Positions 15,359 through 22,813 of a stretch of 23,689 bases of DNA are shown here, piece after piece. The notes beneath the pieces are model-generated. The model was not told the origin of the DNA. It worked only from the letters and a program-made list of their open reading frames with translations, and did no database searches. The DNA is taken from positions 1 through 23,689 of the forward strand of contig NZ_LSJI01000015.1 in NCBI RefSeq assembly GCF_001557235.1, in the 5' to 3' direction. Within the stretch, counting starts at the first letter, position 1. The number at the start of each line of letters is the position of its first letter. This DNA is from Phenylobacterium sp. CCH9-H3. GTDB taxonomy: Bacteria > Pseudomonadota > Alphaproteobacteria > Caulobacterales > Caulobacteraceae. The position numbers were made by a program, and so were the translations under genes.

Positions 15359-15465
15359 CTCTTCACCACGCGCCTGAGGACTGAGCGGCTGAATGCTTCA
15401 ACGCGGCCGGGCCGCGGTCAAGCTGCCGCGCCGTCTGGGCGGTCGCCCGCAACGTCCGTGAACGG

Positions 15466-15757
15466 GCCGCGCTGCTTCTAGCGCACTTCGTCAGCGATCT
15501 GCACCAGCCGCTGCACGTGGGCGCTGTCTACCTGCAGGACGATGGCGACCGCGCGGACCCGGATGCGAGCCCGGCCGACGATAAGGACAGCGAGACCCCC
15601 GGCGGCAACTCCCTGAAGTTCGGCAGCGACAAGAACCTGCATTCCGCCTGGGACGGGGTGCTGTCCGGATGGCCGGTATCCAAGGCGCGCTCGCCGACAA
15701 ACCCGCTACGTGGGCGACGGAGTCGATCCGTGAGGCCCGCAAGGCGGATGACGGGCC
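15466..15757 (+). pseudogene. Partial decayed copy of the S1/P1 nuclease gene
   Basis: This stretch is a direct repeat of part of the intact nuclease gene at about 17031-17370. It encodes the counterpart of the AHFVGDLHQPLHVGAVYL region through the NLHSTWD region, with G changed to S in FVGDLH. About 45 bp are deleted where the copy reads gccggtatccaaggcgcg. The deletion lies between two copies of a GGCGCG-containing sequence in the parent and breaks the frame. There is no start, signal peptide or N-terminal zinc ligands. Weaker similarity may extend a further 15 bp upstream. It is a non-functional remnant, presumably from an old tandem duplication and deletion. Confidence 0.8.
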
Positions 15758-15814
15758 GCCGGATGAAGGCCACCGCCTGCCCGGCCGCAGATCCGAAGAG
15801 AAGGAAGAGGCCGA

Positions 15815-16018
15815 CACATCGCGGACGCCACGCGGGCCAGCGCGGTGGAGGGCGCCGACATCCCCACCTGCCACGCGGTGGCTGAGACGGCGGTGCCTAT
15901 AGGGGGCGCCTGCACCTCGGCCGAGGTAGGCGATATGGTCTGCTTTCTCGCGTCCGGGTCGGCCCGACACAATACTGGTGCGGAGATCGCCATCGATGGC
16001 GGCATGTCGTGCGGCTGA
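15815..16018 (+). pseudogene. C-terminal remnant of a short-chain dehydrogenase/reductase
   Basis: The reading ends at TGA 16016-16018. Its last residues carry the classical SDR C terminus: PIGG, then SAEVGDMVCFLASGSARHNTG, then AEIAIDGGMSCG. This matches the P-x-G-R...E-x-x..v.FLaSd.a..itG..i.vDGG pattern of FabG-like enzymes. No N-terminal cofactor-binding half or active-site YxxxK is present upstream, where nuclease-derived sequence occurs instead. It is therefore a truncated remnant. It is unrelated to the atypical extended SDR at 14390-15358. Confidence 0.65.
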
Positions 16019-16483
16019 GTTCGGCGGTGTCACCGGTTGGCCAGCGAGCCAAGGAAATCCGACGCCGCGATTGGCGGAAACAGGCGTTTGCGGAGGAGGG
16101 TCGCCGCGCGCTGCGCATTCTCCGTCCTTGCATTCGCCGCCGCCACTATGGCGGAACCCATGCAGAAAGGGACGGCGGACCTTGGCAGGGGGACGCTGCA
16201 ACCCCGCAGTTTCGCACATGATCTCCAACTTCGTGAAGCTGCGGGGGCCGATGGTGCTCTCGCAGCGCGACGCCGGGAAATTCCGGTTCCATCTCGTGGA
16301 GGCTGGCGAGCGCCCTGCCGAAGCGCCACGCGAAATTGGAGACGATCCAAGCGACCATGAGCCGAGCGGTGCAGAAAATGAAGAACGCCGATCTCCAAAC
16401 CCGTTGACAGCCAGGCCATGCAATGCGCGCAGTGCGCTTGTCCACGCCCGACGCAACCGGGCGACGCAGGACGGGGGCAAGGC
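16019..16483. other. Intergenic stretch without an assignable gene
   Basis: No intact gene is convincing here on either strand. One plus-strand reading ending at TGA 16405-16407 gives a helical, charged C-terminal-like sequence (LPKRHAKLETIQATMSRAVQ, then KMKNADLQTR) and could be the 3' end of another lost gene. The last 40 bp carry the nuclease upstream region, including AGGACGGGGG before its ATG. The stretch continues the decayed zone to its left. Confidence 0.4.
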
Positions 16484-17539
16484 ATGCGGCTCTTCACGTC
16501 CGCGCTCGCGGCGGCGAGCGTCCTTCTCTGTGGGTCGCCCGCCATGGCTTGGGGCGCCAAAGGGCATCAGCAGGTCGGCGCGATCGCGGAGCGGCTGCTG
16601 AACCCCAGGGCCCGGGCCGAGCTCAAGTCCCTGCTCACCGGGTTCGGCGCGACCAACACGACCGGTCGGCCGGACCTCGCCTCCGCCGCGGTCTGGGCCG
16701 ACTGCGTGCGCGACGTCTCCAGGTCCGGGGGGACCTTTACCTACGCCCGCGGCCAATACACGCCCGCCGCCTGCTTCCAGTTCGAGGACACGGTCGAGGA
16801 AGACCGGATGAAGGACTACGCGAGCCGCAACTGGACACAGTGCGTCTACTACCCAGGCTGCCATGGCGCCTATCACTTCGCCGACGTCGCCATTCAGCAC
16901 GACCACTACGATCCGGCCCTTGGCTACGTCGGGACGAGCGACCACGACGTGGTCAGCGCGATCAAGGCCTGCATCGCCGTGCTACAGGGTGGCAGTGCAC
17001 CTCCGCCGTTCAACATCCGCGACAAGAAGGAAGCCGCGCTGCTCCTGGCGCACTTCGTCGGCGATCTGCACCAGCCGCTGCACGTGGGCGCTGTCTACCT
17101 GGAGGACGATGGCGACCGCGTGGACCCGGATGCGAGCCCGGCCGACGACAAGGACAGCGAGACCCGCGGCGGCAACTCCCTGAAGTTCGGCAGCGACAAG
17201 AACCTGCATTCCACCTGGGACGGCGTGCCGTCGGGATGGCCGGTGCCTCCGACGACAGCGACCCTCGCCAAGGCGCGCAACGTCCCGGGCACCCAGGGCG
17301 CGCTCGCCGACAAGCCCGCGACGTGGGCGACGGAGTCGATCCGCGAGGCCCGCAAGGCCTACGACGGGCTGACGTTCTCGGCCGTGGGCGTCGCATCGAA
17401 CAATTCCCGCTATTGGATCGCCCAGTTCACCAACGAGGCCGCCTATGGCCAGGCCCGCCGATCGATGCAATCGCGGCAGGTGGTGAAGGCCGGCGCACGG
17501 CTCGCCGAGATCTACAACGCCATCTGGCCGGAGACGTAG
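16484..17539 (+). CDS. Secreted S1/P1-type zinc-dependent nuclease
   Basis: This 351-aa precursor has a signal peptide (residues 1-22, ending SPAMA) whose cleavage leaves Trp as the first mature residue, as S1/P1 nucleases require because that Trp binds zinc. The metal ligands are all visible: W23, H28 (WGAKGH), D73 (WADCVRD), H131 (YHFAD), H190 and D194 (AHFVGDLH), H200 (QPLHVG), and H242 and D246 (NLHSTWD). It should cleave single-stranded DNA/RNA and 3'-nucleotides in the periplasm or outside the cell. I chose the ATG at 16484 because the signal peptide starts there. The next gene starts 3 nt after its stop. A broken partial copy lies about 1.5 kb upstream. Confidence 0.92.
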   Translation: MRLFTSALAAASVLLCGSPAMAWGAKGHQQVGAIAERLLNPRARAELKSLLTGFGATNTTGRPDLASAAVWADCVRDVSRSGGTFTYARGQYTPAACFQFEDTVEEDRMKDYASRNWTQCVYYPGCHGAYHFADVAIQHDHYDPALGYVGTSDHDVVSAIKACIAVLQGGSAPPPFNIRDKKEAALLLAHFVGDLHQPLHVGAVYLEDDGDRVDPDASPADDKDSETRGGNSLKFGSDKNLHSTWDGVPSGWPVPPTTATLAKARNVPGTQGALADKPATWATESIREARKAYDGLTFSAVGVASNNSRYWIAQFTNEAAYGQARRSMQSRQVVKAGARLAEIYNAIWPET

Positions 17540-17542
17540 GCC

Positions 17543-17962
17543 ATGCTCCGCCGCTATCGCACCTGGTTCGCATCACGCCTGCGCCTGCCCACCGGCGCCC
17601 GGTTCGGGCTCGGCCGCGCGGTCATCCCGGGGCCTCGGCCACCCGGCGCGCCGCGATGGCGCGAGGACGCAATCTACTTCCTCGAGCTCAACATCCAGGA
17701 GATGATCGTCGCGCCCTACATGTCCACCGGTCCGCCCAGCCGACAGCTGCTGCGGCAGACGCCGCTTTGGCAGCCGCTGCTTGACGACATCCACACGATC
17801 GTCGCGCGCGCCGAGACGATCGCCATGAGCCGGGGCCGCACCTATGTGTCCTCGACCTCGGTCGCGCTAGCGCTCGGCGCCGTCGTGGACGACCTCGCGA
17901 CGACGTCGTTCCAGATCTGGGGGCCGGAAGACGACGAGGACGAGCCGGCGCAGGGAGGCTGA
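17543..17962 (+). CDS. Uncharacterised protein (139 aa)
   Basis: I do not recognise this product. The N terminus is very Arg-rich (MLRRYRTWFASRLRLP), the middle contains a hydrophobic-amphipathic stretch (AIYFLELNIQEMIVAPYMST), and the tail is strongly acidic (GPEDDEDEPAQGG). There is no clear signal peptide or transmembrane helix. The ATG is 3 nt after the nuclease stop, with GGAGA in the nuclease 3' end as a ribosome binding site. The following gene starts 2 nt after its own stop, so the three genes form one coupled unit. A partner protein of the nuclease or of the membrane protein is an inference from this arrangement only. Confidence 0.7.
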   Translation: MLRRYRTWFASRLRLPTGARFGLGRAVIPGPRPPGAPRWREDAIYFLELNIQEMIVAPYMSTGPPSRQLLRQTPLWQPLLDDIHTIVARAETIAMSRGRTYVSSTSVALALGAVVDDLATTSFQIWGPEDDEDEPAQGG

Positions 17963-17964
17963 CC

Positions 17965-18603
17965 TTGAACGACGTACCGGACAAGACGGCGCCCGGGACC
18001 AAGGACGTACCGGCCACGTCCAAGCGAACGAAGGCGAAGGCCGAGGCCGCGCGCGGTGGCGGTGGCGGTGGCGGGGCTGGAGGCCATGGAGGCGGTACGA
18101 CGCCGAATCCCCCCCGCAAGCCGACAGACAGTGAGATCGCCCTCTCCAACGCGCTGATCGGCGGCGCCTTCGGTTTCATCGGTATCCTGGCGCTTGTTGC
18201 GCCGCAGTTCGTCGACAAGGTGGAGCCAGGCGCCCTGAAGGTCGGCACCGCGTTCGGCGCTGCAGCCTTCATCGCCTTTGTCGTCAGCATCTATTTCGGC
18301 GGGCGCGGACAGGGGAAGATCAAGGGCGGCACGAACAACATGTTCGACCTGCAGGCCAAGCTCGGGATCGGCGGGCTGGTCGGGCTGCTGATCACCGGGC
18401 TGATCTTCGGCTTCAACCCCAGGAAGCCGGACGACGGCCTCGAACGGCGCCTGCGGAGCGCGGAGGCGAACGTCCAAGTACTCGACGCCCGGACCGCCAC
18501 GGAGGCCCGGTTGCTGGAGCAGCGGCAACAGGCACTCGAGGCCCGCATGAATGCGCTCGAGGTGGCGCGGTCCGCGCCAGCCCCGCCGCCGCCCAAACCC
18601 TGA
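17965..18603 (+). CDS. Three-helix membrane protein with Gly-rich N terminus and C-terminal coiled coil
   Basis: This 212-aa protein is unrecognised but has a clear architecture. A Lys/Ala-rich N terminus is followed by a Gly-rich linker (31-44). Three hydrophobic helices follow at about 61-83, 92-112 and 133-150. A heptad-like charged segment (157-202, rich in E, R, L and Q) and a Pro-rich tail (APAPPPPKP) complete it. The start is TTG with AGGGAGG about 7 nt upstream, 2 nt after the previous stop. It is likely an inner-membrane protein that oligomerises through the coiled coil. The N-terminal composition resembles that of the 142-aa product at 20010-20438. It converges with the outer-membrane-like gene. 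Confidence 0.75.
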   Translation: MNDVPDKTAPGTKDVPATSKRTKAKAEAARGGGGGGGAGGHGGGTTPNPPRKPTDSEIALSNALIGGAFGFIGILALVAPQFVDKVEPGALKVGTAFGAAAFIAFVVSIYFGGRGQGKIKGGTNNMFDLQAKLGIGGLVGLLITGLIFGFNPRKPDDGLERRLRSAEANVQVLDARTATEARLLEQRQQALEARMNALEVARSAPAPPPPKP

Positions 18604-18645
18604 CGCCACACCCGGCGCGCGCGCTTCGACGCCTGGCGCGGCGGC

Positions 18646-20007
18646 TCAGTACTTCGCGCCTAGGCTGAGCTTCCATTCCTGCTGATCGATCAGCACGTCG
18701 GAGCGCCGGCCCTTCGAGTACGAGAGCTCGAAGGTGAAGATCTTTTTCGGGTCCGGCGAGAACGACAGTCGGCTGGTGAAGAAGTTCAGGTCCTTGCCGC
18801 TGGAGAGGTTGGGCAGCCACGTGTCCGTCACGATCAGGTCGACCGGGAAGTTCGGCAGGTCACTGGTGATGGCGAAGCCCACGCGCGTCCCGACCCTGAT
18901 GAAGTCCTGGTTGTACGGCGGCAGGAGATTGCCCCGGTCCGTGAACCAGCCCCCCACCGCCCGGACGTCGGCGATCAGCCGCCAGGAGGCCGTCGTGGCG
19001 CCCGGCCGGAACTCCCGGAAGCTGTTGATGCCGTCATTGCGGATCGGCATCCACGCCGCGGTCAGCGTCCAGAGATGGCTCGTGTCGCTGTCGGAGTCGC
19101 TCTCCCGGTACTCGGGCCGTAGCGTGATGTAGTGGGTCACCGCGAGGTCGTCGGGTGTTGGGCCTGGCCGCGTGAACCGGAAGTCGGCCAGCACGCCGCC
19201 GTAGGTGGACTCGAACGTGTTCGAGGGGTCCTTGCCGGTCACGTGGGAGAAGTCACGCAGGGCACCCAGGTACGGCACGAACGAAAGGCTGCGGTAGGTC
19301 TCGTCGATCACCGGCGGCAAGGCCAGGCCGGCCACGACCGACCACTTCTTGACCTTCTTGTCGGCCACGTCGTCGCGCGACAGCGTCACCGACGCGGCCT
19401 CGACGATGGCGAAGTCGGGCTCCTCGCGGTCGAAGTTGAGGCCCTCCGTCGAGCCCCGCAGCCGGATCGGGAAGGTGTATTTGTAGGTCGGGACCGGCAG
19501 GCTGCCCGGCGGCCGCTCGACTGCCCGGTTGCAGAGTAGCTGAACGTCCGTCCGCTGGAAGTACTCCAGCGGCGTGTCGGCTGCCCCCTCCTTCGGGAAC
19601 GACGAGCCGAACGCCGTTAGCAGGAGCGTGAGCGATCCCCGCGCCTCCACCAGGTTCGCCTCGTCGTCGCTCGCGCAGGCGGTGTTCCCGGCGCCGGTCG
19701 GGTCCTTGCAGATCGTTCCGTCGACCAGCATCCGCTGGCGGGGCGAGATCTTCCAGGACGCGACCGGAACCTGGGACGCGCCGAACGCGGAGTCGTTGTG
19801 GTCCCGCGCCCAGTCCTCGAGCGTGCGGCTGACCGGCTTCTGGTCGAGATAGAAGGTCGCGAGCTTCTCCTTGTCGACGACGTCGCGGCCGGCGGCGTCC
19901 TTGACGCAGACCGTGTCGAAGGCGGGCACGGGCGGCGCGGCCGCCAGGGCTGCGGTCGGGAAGGAAAGCGCCGCGGCGGCGGCGAGCGTACTGCGTCGGC
20001 TGGCCAT
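18646..20007 (-). CDS. Predicted outer-membrane beta-barrel protein with signal peptide
   Basis: This 453-aa protein begins with a typical signal peptide (MASRRSTLAAAAALSFPTAA, cleavage near LAA/APP). From about residue 160 it shows alternating hydrophobic/polar strands separated by polar turns (YTFPIRLRG, WSVVAGLALP, VTHYITLRPEYRES, LWTLTAAWMPI, FIRVGTRVGFAI, KIFTFELSYSKG). It ends in an aromatic residue (SLGAKY), as many outer-membrane barrels do. Cys residues near 34, 129, 141 and 186 could form disulfides. I do not recognise a family. The ATG is 2 nt after the stop of the 142-aa gene, so the two are co-translated. Confidence 0.75.
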   Translation of the reverse strand: MASRRSTLAAAAALSFPTAALAAAPPVPAFDTVCVKDAAGRDVVDKEKLATFYLDQKPVSRTLEDWARDHNDSAFGASQVPVASWKISPRQRMLVDGTICKDPTGAGNTACASDDEANLVEARGSLTLLLTAFGSSFPKEGAADTPLEYFQRTDVQLLCNRAVERPPGSLPVPTYKYTFPIRLRGSTEGLNFDREEPDFAIVEAASVTLSRDDVADKKVKKWSVVAGLALPPVIDETYRSLSFVPYLGALRDFSHVTGKDPSNTFESTYGGVLADFRFTRPGPTPDDLAVTHYITLRPEYRESDSDSDTSHLWTLTAAWMPIRNDGINSFREFRPGATTASWRLIADVRAVGGWFTDRGNLLPPYNQDFIRVGTRVGFAITSDLPNFPVDLIVTDTWLPNLSSGKDLNFFTSRLSFSPDPKKIFTFELSYSKGRRSDVLIDQQEWKLSLGAKY

Positions 20008-20009
20008 GG

Positions 20010-20438
20010 TCAGCTCGTCCGCGCGTCGAGCTTGGCGATCAGCCCGGTGACGTTGCCGGGCAGCACCTTGACGATGAAGGCGACGTCGATCGCGAAGCTG
20101 AAGGAAGGGTTGCCTGCCCTAAGCCGGCCCAGGACATTGACGAGGAAGTTCCGCATCATGTCGCGCGTGTAGTTCCAGTCCCCCGAGAAGGTCTTCACCA
20201 GGTCAGGCGGCGGCCAGTGGCCCTCGGCCATCATCTGAGCCGACACCGCAGCGGTGATCCGGGCGGTCTTGAGCGACGGGTCGGCCGCCAGGGCGGCCGC
20301 CTTCGCCGCCTCGACGGCCGGATCGGCGGGGGCCGCCGACGCGGCCTTCTTCTTGGTGGACTTCGGCTTGCCGCCGCCCCCACCCTCGGTCCCGTCCACC
20401 CTCGTCGACGCCTTCGGCGCCTTCGGCGTCTTCGCCAT
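20010..20438 (-). CDS. Uncharacterised protein with Lys/Ala-rich N terminus (142 aa)
   Basis: I do not recognise this protein. Residues 1-60 are low-complexity and basic (KTPKAPK, a five-Gly run, KPKSTKKKAA, then Ala-rich). The C-terminal 80 residues look folded (GHWPPPDLVKTF, DWNYTRDMMRNFLVNVLGRL, FSFAIDVAFIVKVLPG). The ATG at 20438 is preceded by GGAGG with about 9 nt spacing; an upstream in-frame ATG at 20489 lacks this. It is the first gene of a two-gene unit with the barrel-like protein. The N-terminal style resembles the membrane protein encoded convergently at 17965-18603, suggesting that the two small units belong together. Confidence 0.7.
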   Translation of the reverse strand: MAKTPKAPKASTRVDGTEGGGGGKPKSTKKKAASAAPADPAVEAAKAAALAADPSLKTARITAAVSAQMMAEGHWPPPDLVKTFSGDWNYTRDMMRNFLVNVLGRLRAGNPSFSFAIDVAFIVKVLPGNVTGLIAKLDARTS

Positions 20439-20524
20439 CCCTAACCCCCTCCGCGCGATGCGGTCCCCGGTTGCAGGTGACGATGCCACGATTCTGGATT
20501 GCGCCGTTCGACGATCTCGGTTGC

Positions 20525-20536
20525 GCGCACGTGCGC
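20525..20536. repeat. 12-bp perfect palindrome upstream of the 142-aa protein gene
   Basis: GCGCACGTGCGC is a perfect palindrome embedded in TTGCGCGCACGTGCGCAA. It lies 87 bp upstream of the ATG at 20438 on the minus strand, a plausible place for an operator. In GC-rich DNA a chance occurrence is possible. Confidence 0.3.
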
Positions 20537-20651
20537 AATGGACGGACGGACGTCAGGCGCCTGTCCCGCCGCATCGATCCATCCACAGGTTTCGTGGCCG
20601 CCCCGGCCGGGTAGAGCTGGCCGAACCCTGTCTACGCCGCCCGCCCGCAGT

Positions 20652-20700
20652 TGGCGGGAACCCAGGGACCTGAACCAGGGACCTCTGCATCTCTTCGCAA
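20652..20700 (-). pseudogene. Possible decayed tRNA 3' fragment
   Basis: Read on the minus strand, this stretch ends in CCA and contains GGTTCAGGTCC, close to the T-loop consensus, preceded by a CTTGCGAAG anticodon-loop-like hairpin. The T stem and acceptor stem do not pair properly and no D arm is found, so this is not a functional tRNA. On the plus strand GGGACCT is directly repeated 13 nt apart. Confidence 0.25.
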
Positions 20701-20901
20701 GTGGCGGAACCACGGAAGGATAGAAGGACGGACCCAGTCATGAAGCGGAGCCCGAGGTCTCGGATGCGCCAATTGCGGACGTGGGCTTCGGAGCGGAGAG
20801 CGGACCTTCGATTGCGCCGTCCGCTGATGCGCTTCCGCCGTCGTCGCGATTGTTCCGGACAGTGTCAAAGCCGCATCTGAATTCGGTCGACGACGATAGG
20901 C

Positions 20902-21123
20902 TCACCGTCGCCAAGCCTCACGTGCCTCGTATCCACATAGCTGAACTGCAGACGCTCGTAGACTGCACGGATCATGGGATGGCATCAGCCCCGCCATGTA
21001 GACTTGGTTGACGTTCGGCAGCGCGTTCCCGACCGCGTCCACCATGGCGTACATCAGCACGAACATCGCGCCGAAATGCAGCACCGACATCAACGCCAGC
21101 CGGCCGTAGTGCTTGGCTTCCAT
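20902..21123 (-). pseudogene. Truncated DUF305-type membrane protein (5' remnant)
   Basis: The first 46 residues (KHYGRLALMSVLHFGAMFVL, then MYAM, then NQVYMAGLM) match the start of DUF305-associated membrane proteins, which have HY..F..M......MF.LMY and YM..LM segments. After MAGLM the reading changes to sequence without further helices and stops at 73 aa, whereas family members continue with more helices and a His/Met-rich DUF305 domain. The ATG has AGAGG about 9 nt upstream. It appears to be a gene cut off by a deletion or rearrangement near 20980. Confidence 0.5.
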
Positions 21124-21209
21124 CGGAAGGTACCTCTTTGCGTCCCGGGCGCCCGCGAGCCGGGGCCCGCATCACCGCAACGCGCGACCGGACGCGAGGG
21201 ACCCCGCGC

Positions 21210-21947
21210 CTAGGGACGGGGCGCGGGCGCCCCCTGCGGGGCGAACCGGGCCACTAGGTCGTAGGCGTCGCCTGGGAACGTCAGCCGGACATGAGTGATC
21301 TTGTCTTCGCCCCGCCAGGTTCGGCGCTCGAGCACGAGACAGGCGGCCTCGGGTTGGATGGCCAGCAGGCCGGCCACGCTACGCGGCGCGTTGGCGGCGC
21401 TGATCCGGTGCTCGGCCTCCGTCCACGGGACGTGCCCAAGAAGCCAGCTGCCGGGCGCGGTGCGGACGAAGTCGACGGTCCCAGCCTCCGGCACGGCCTT
21501 GAGGTTGATGACGCGCTCCTCGAGGGCGAAGGGCCGGCCGCTCGCGCGATGCAGGCATTTCAGCGCGACCACCGGGACGGCCTGTTCGAGCCCCAGCTCC
21601 TCCACTTCGCGCGGAGTCGCACGTCGCGCCGTGCGGGACAGCAGTTCATAGCGGTAGGGTTCACCCCGACCGGTCACCTCCGCCGGGATATCGGGGATGG
21701 CGAGCACGACGGCGTGGATACGAGGTCGGGAGACGAAGGATCCGGTCTTCCGGTGGCGCACGATCAGCCCGCTCTCGGCGAGCGGCGCCAGCGCCTTGTT
21801 CACTGTCATCCGTGAGCAGGCGTATTCGGCCATCAGCTCATGTTCGAACGGGATGCGGTAACCGGGCGGCCAAGCCCCCGAGAGGATGCGATCCGATATC
21901 TCCGCACGGATCCGCTTGTGGAGCGAGGCGTCCTTGGGCTCGGTCAT
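21210..21947 (-). CDS. hutC: HutC-family GntR/UTRA transcriptional repressor
   Basis: This 245-aa regulator has an N-terminal GntR winged helix (about 8-75, with PPGYRIPFEHELMAEYACSR and MTVNKAL forming the recognition region and GSFVSRP the wing). A UTRA effector domain follows (about 80-238). The stretch GSWLLGHVPWTEAEHRISA and the wing sequence are characteristic of HutC, the histidine-utilisation repressor that responds to urocanate. No hutU/H/I/G gene lies in the window. It is downstream of two PepSY genes and a TonB-dependent receptor on the same strand, separated from them by a strong hairpin. It could control that uptake unit, or hut genes to the left may have been lost. Effector specificity is inferred. 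Confidence 0.82.
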   Translation of the reverse strand: MTEPKDASLHKRIRAEISDRILSGAWPPGYRIPFEHELMAEYACSRMTVNKALAPLAESGLIVRHRKTGSFVSRPRIHAVVLAIPDIPAEVTGRGEPYRYELLSRTARRATPREVEELGLEQAVPVVALKCLHRASGRPFALEERVINLKAVPEAGTVDFVRTAPGSWLLGHVPWTEAEHRISAANAPRSVAGLLAIQPEAACLVLERRTWRGEDKITHVRLTFPGDAYDLVARFAPQGAPAPRP

Positions 21948-21968
21948 GGGTCCCTTCGAGAAGCGACT

Positions 21969-22011
21969 CGGGCGCGGCGGCAGCGCGGCAGGATCGCCGC
22001 CGCCGCGCCCG
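21969..22011 (-). terminator. Strong hairpin between the second PepSY gene and hutC
   Basis: Perfect 13-bp arms (21969-21981 and 21999-22011, GC-only) flank a 17-nt loop. The hairpin begins 7 nt after the PepSY gene TAA and ends 22 nt before the hutC start on the minus strand. No U tract follows. It could terminate or attenuate read-through into hutC; the symmetry also allows a protein-binding operator. Confidence 0.5.
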
Positions 22012-22017
22012 TCCAGC

Positions 22018-22803
22018 TTACGACTCCCGCGGCAGATCCGACCGGACGCTCTGCGGCGCGGCGATGGATTCGCCGAGCTTGGCCTTGCGCCTGGCCCTCA
22101 TCGCCTCGATGGGATCCAGCACCCAGGCGACGTCCGATCTCCGGAAGCTGCGGAACAGCAGGATGAGGCCGCTCAGCGCCAGCCAGGCCGCGGCGGTCCC
22201 GACGGTGATGATCAGCGGGTGGTTGAAGCTCTGGCGCTCGGTGTAGTCCATGATGTGCAGCATCCAGGCGATATCCCACAGCCGCCAGGTGTCGTTCTTG
22301 GTCCCGAGCAGCTCGCCCGTCTTCGCTGACATTAGAAGCGTCGTGCGCCCCTCGTCCGAGAACTCGACACGCCAGACAGGCAAGGCGACGTCGCGGGTCT
22401 CGAGCGTGGTCTCCGCGACGTGGGTGACGCTACGCACCGGCTCGCTGCCGACGTATCGCGCCACGGCGAGCGTCCTGGCCCGGGCCGTATCGATCTCGAT
22501 CGGCGCGCCCGTCGTGGCGTCCAGCAACTGCACGCCAAGCGGGGTCGTCGCCTCGTAGACCCAGGTGTCGAAGAGCGGCTTCAACTGCAGCGTCACGATT
22601 GGAGCGCCGACCCGTTCCGCCACCTGCGCCAGGGCCAGGGGCTGCGGCGGCGAAGCCGGCCGCGCGACCCCGAGCACGGCATGCTCGGCGGACACCTCGT
22701 GATGGTCGAGCAGCGCCATGACAGCGCCGCTCGATGCCCACAGCAGGAATTGCAGGCCGAGGACGAGGCCGAACCACTTGTGGAGCCAGCGGATCAGGAA
22801 CAT
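22018..22803 (-). CDS. PepSY-domain inner-membrane protein (second of tandem pair)
   Basis: This 261-aa protein has an N-terminal membrane helix with an HKW motif (H8; HKWFGLVLGLQFLLWASSGA). A periplasmic PepSY-type region (about 35-165) follows, including LPVWRVEFSDEGRTTLLMSA and TGELLG, then HIMDYTERQSFNHPLI. A second membrane helix (about 195-217) leads to a basic cytoplasmic tail. Such PepSY-associated proteins accompany TonB-dependent receptors and are thought to act in iron or siderophore reduction, the His residues being possible haem ligands. It is 10 bp after the first PepSY gene, with GAGGA about 9 nt before the ATG. It shares layout and motifs with its neighbour, so the two are paralogues. 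Confidence 0.85.
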   Translation of the reverse strand: MFLIRWLHKWFGLVLGLQFLLWASSGAVMALLDHHEVSAEHAVLGVARPASPPQPLALAQVAERVGAPIVTLQLKPLFDTWVYEATTPLGVQLLDATTGAPIEIDTARARTLAVARYVGSEPVRSVTHVAETTLETRDVALPVWRVEFSDEGRTTLLMSAKTGELLGTKNDTWRLWDIAWMLHIMDYTERQSFNHPLIITVGTAAAWLALSGLILLFRSFRRSDVAWVLDPIEAMRARRKAKLGESIAAPQSVRSDLPRES

Positions 22804-22813
22804 GCGCGGGTCC

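Larger units (their letters stand above)
20439..20901. other. Gene-poor stretch upstream of the 142-aa protein gene
   Basis: No convincing intact gene lies here. It contains a perfect 12-bp palindrome at 20525-20536, a tRNA-3'-end-like remnant at about 20652-20700, and GCGGAC repeats (20775-20780 and 20800-20805, with the inverted GTCCGC at 20819-20824). A minus-strand reading of about 60 residues ending near 20740 is too weak to call. The promoter of the minus-strand unit starting at 20438 should lie in the left part. Confidence 0.4.

Noticed and set aside
15491..16945. Long minus-strand open frame spanning the nuclease fragment and the intact nuclease 5' end
   Set aside because: It is antisense to recognisable nuclease sequence in both copies; its apparent repetition only reflects the duplicated DNA.
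20652..20735. Functional tRNA gene
   Set aside because: There is no D arm, and the acceptor and T stems do not pair; only 3'-end-like features remain.
20865..20975. 36-aa minus-strand reading (MIRAVYERLQFSY...)
   Set aside because: It looks protein-like but has no ribosome binding site or recognisable family and overlaps the truncated DUF305 reading; it may be another fragment.
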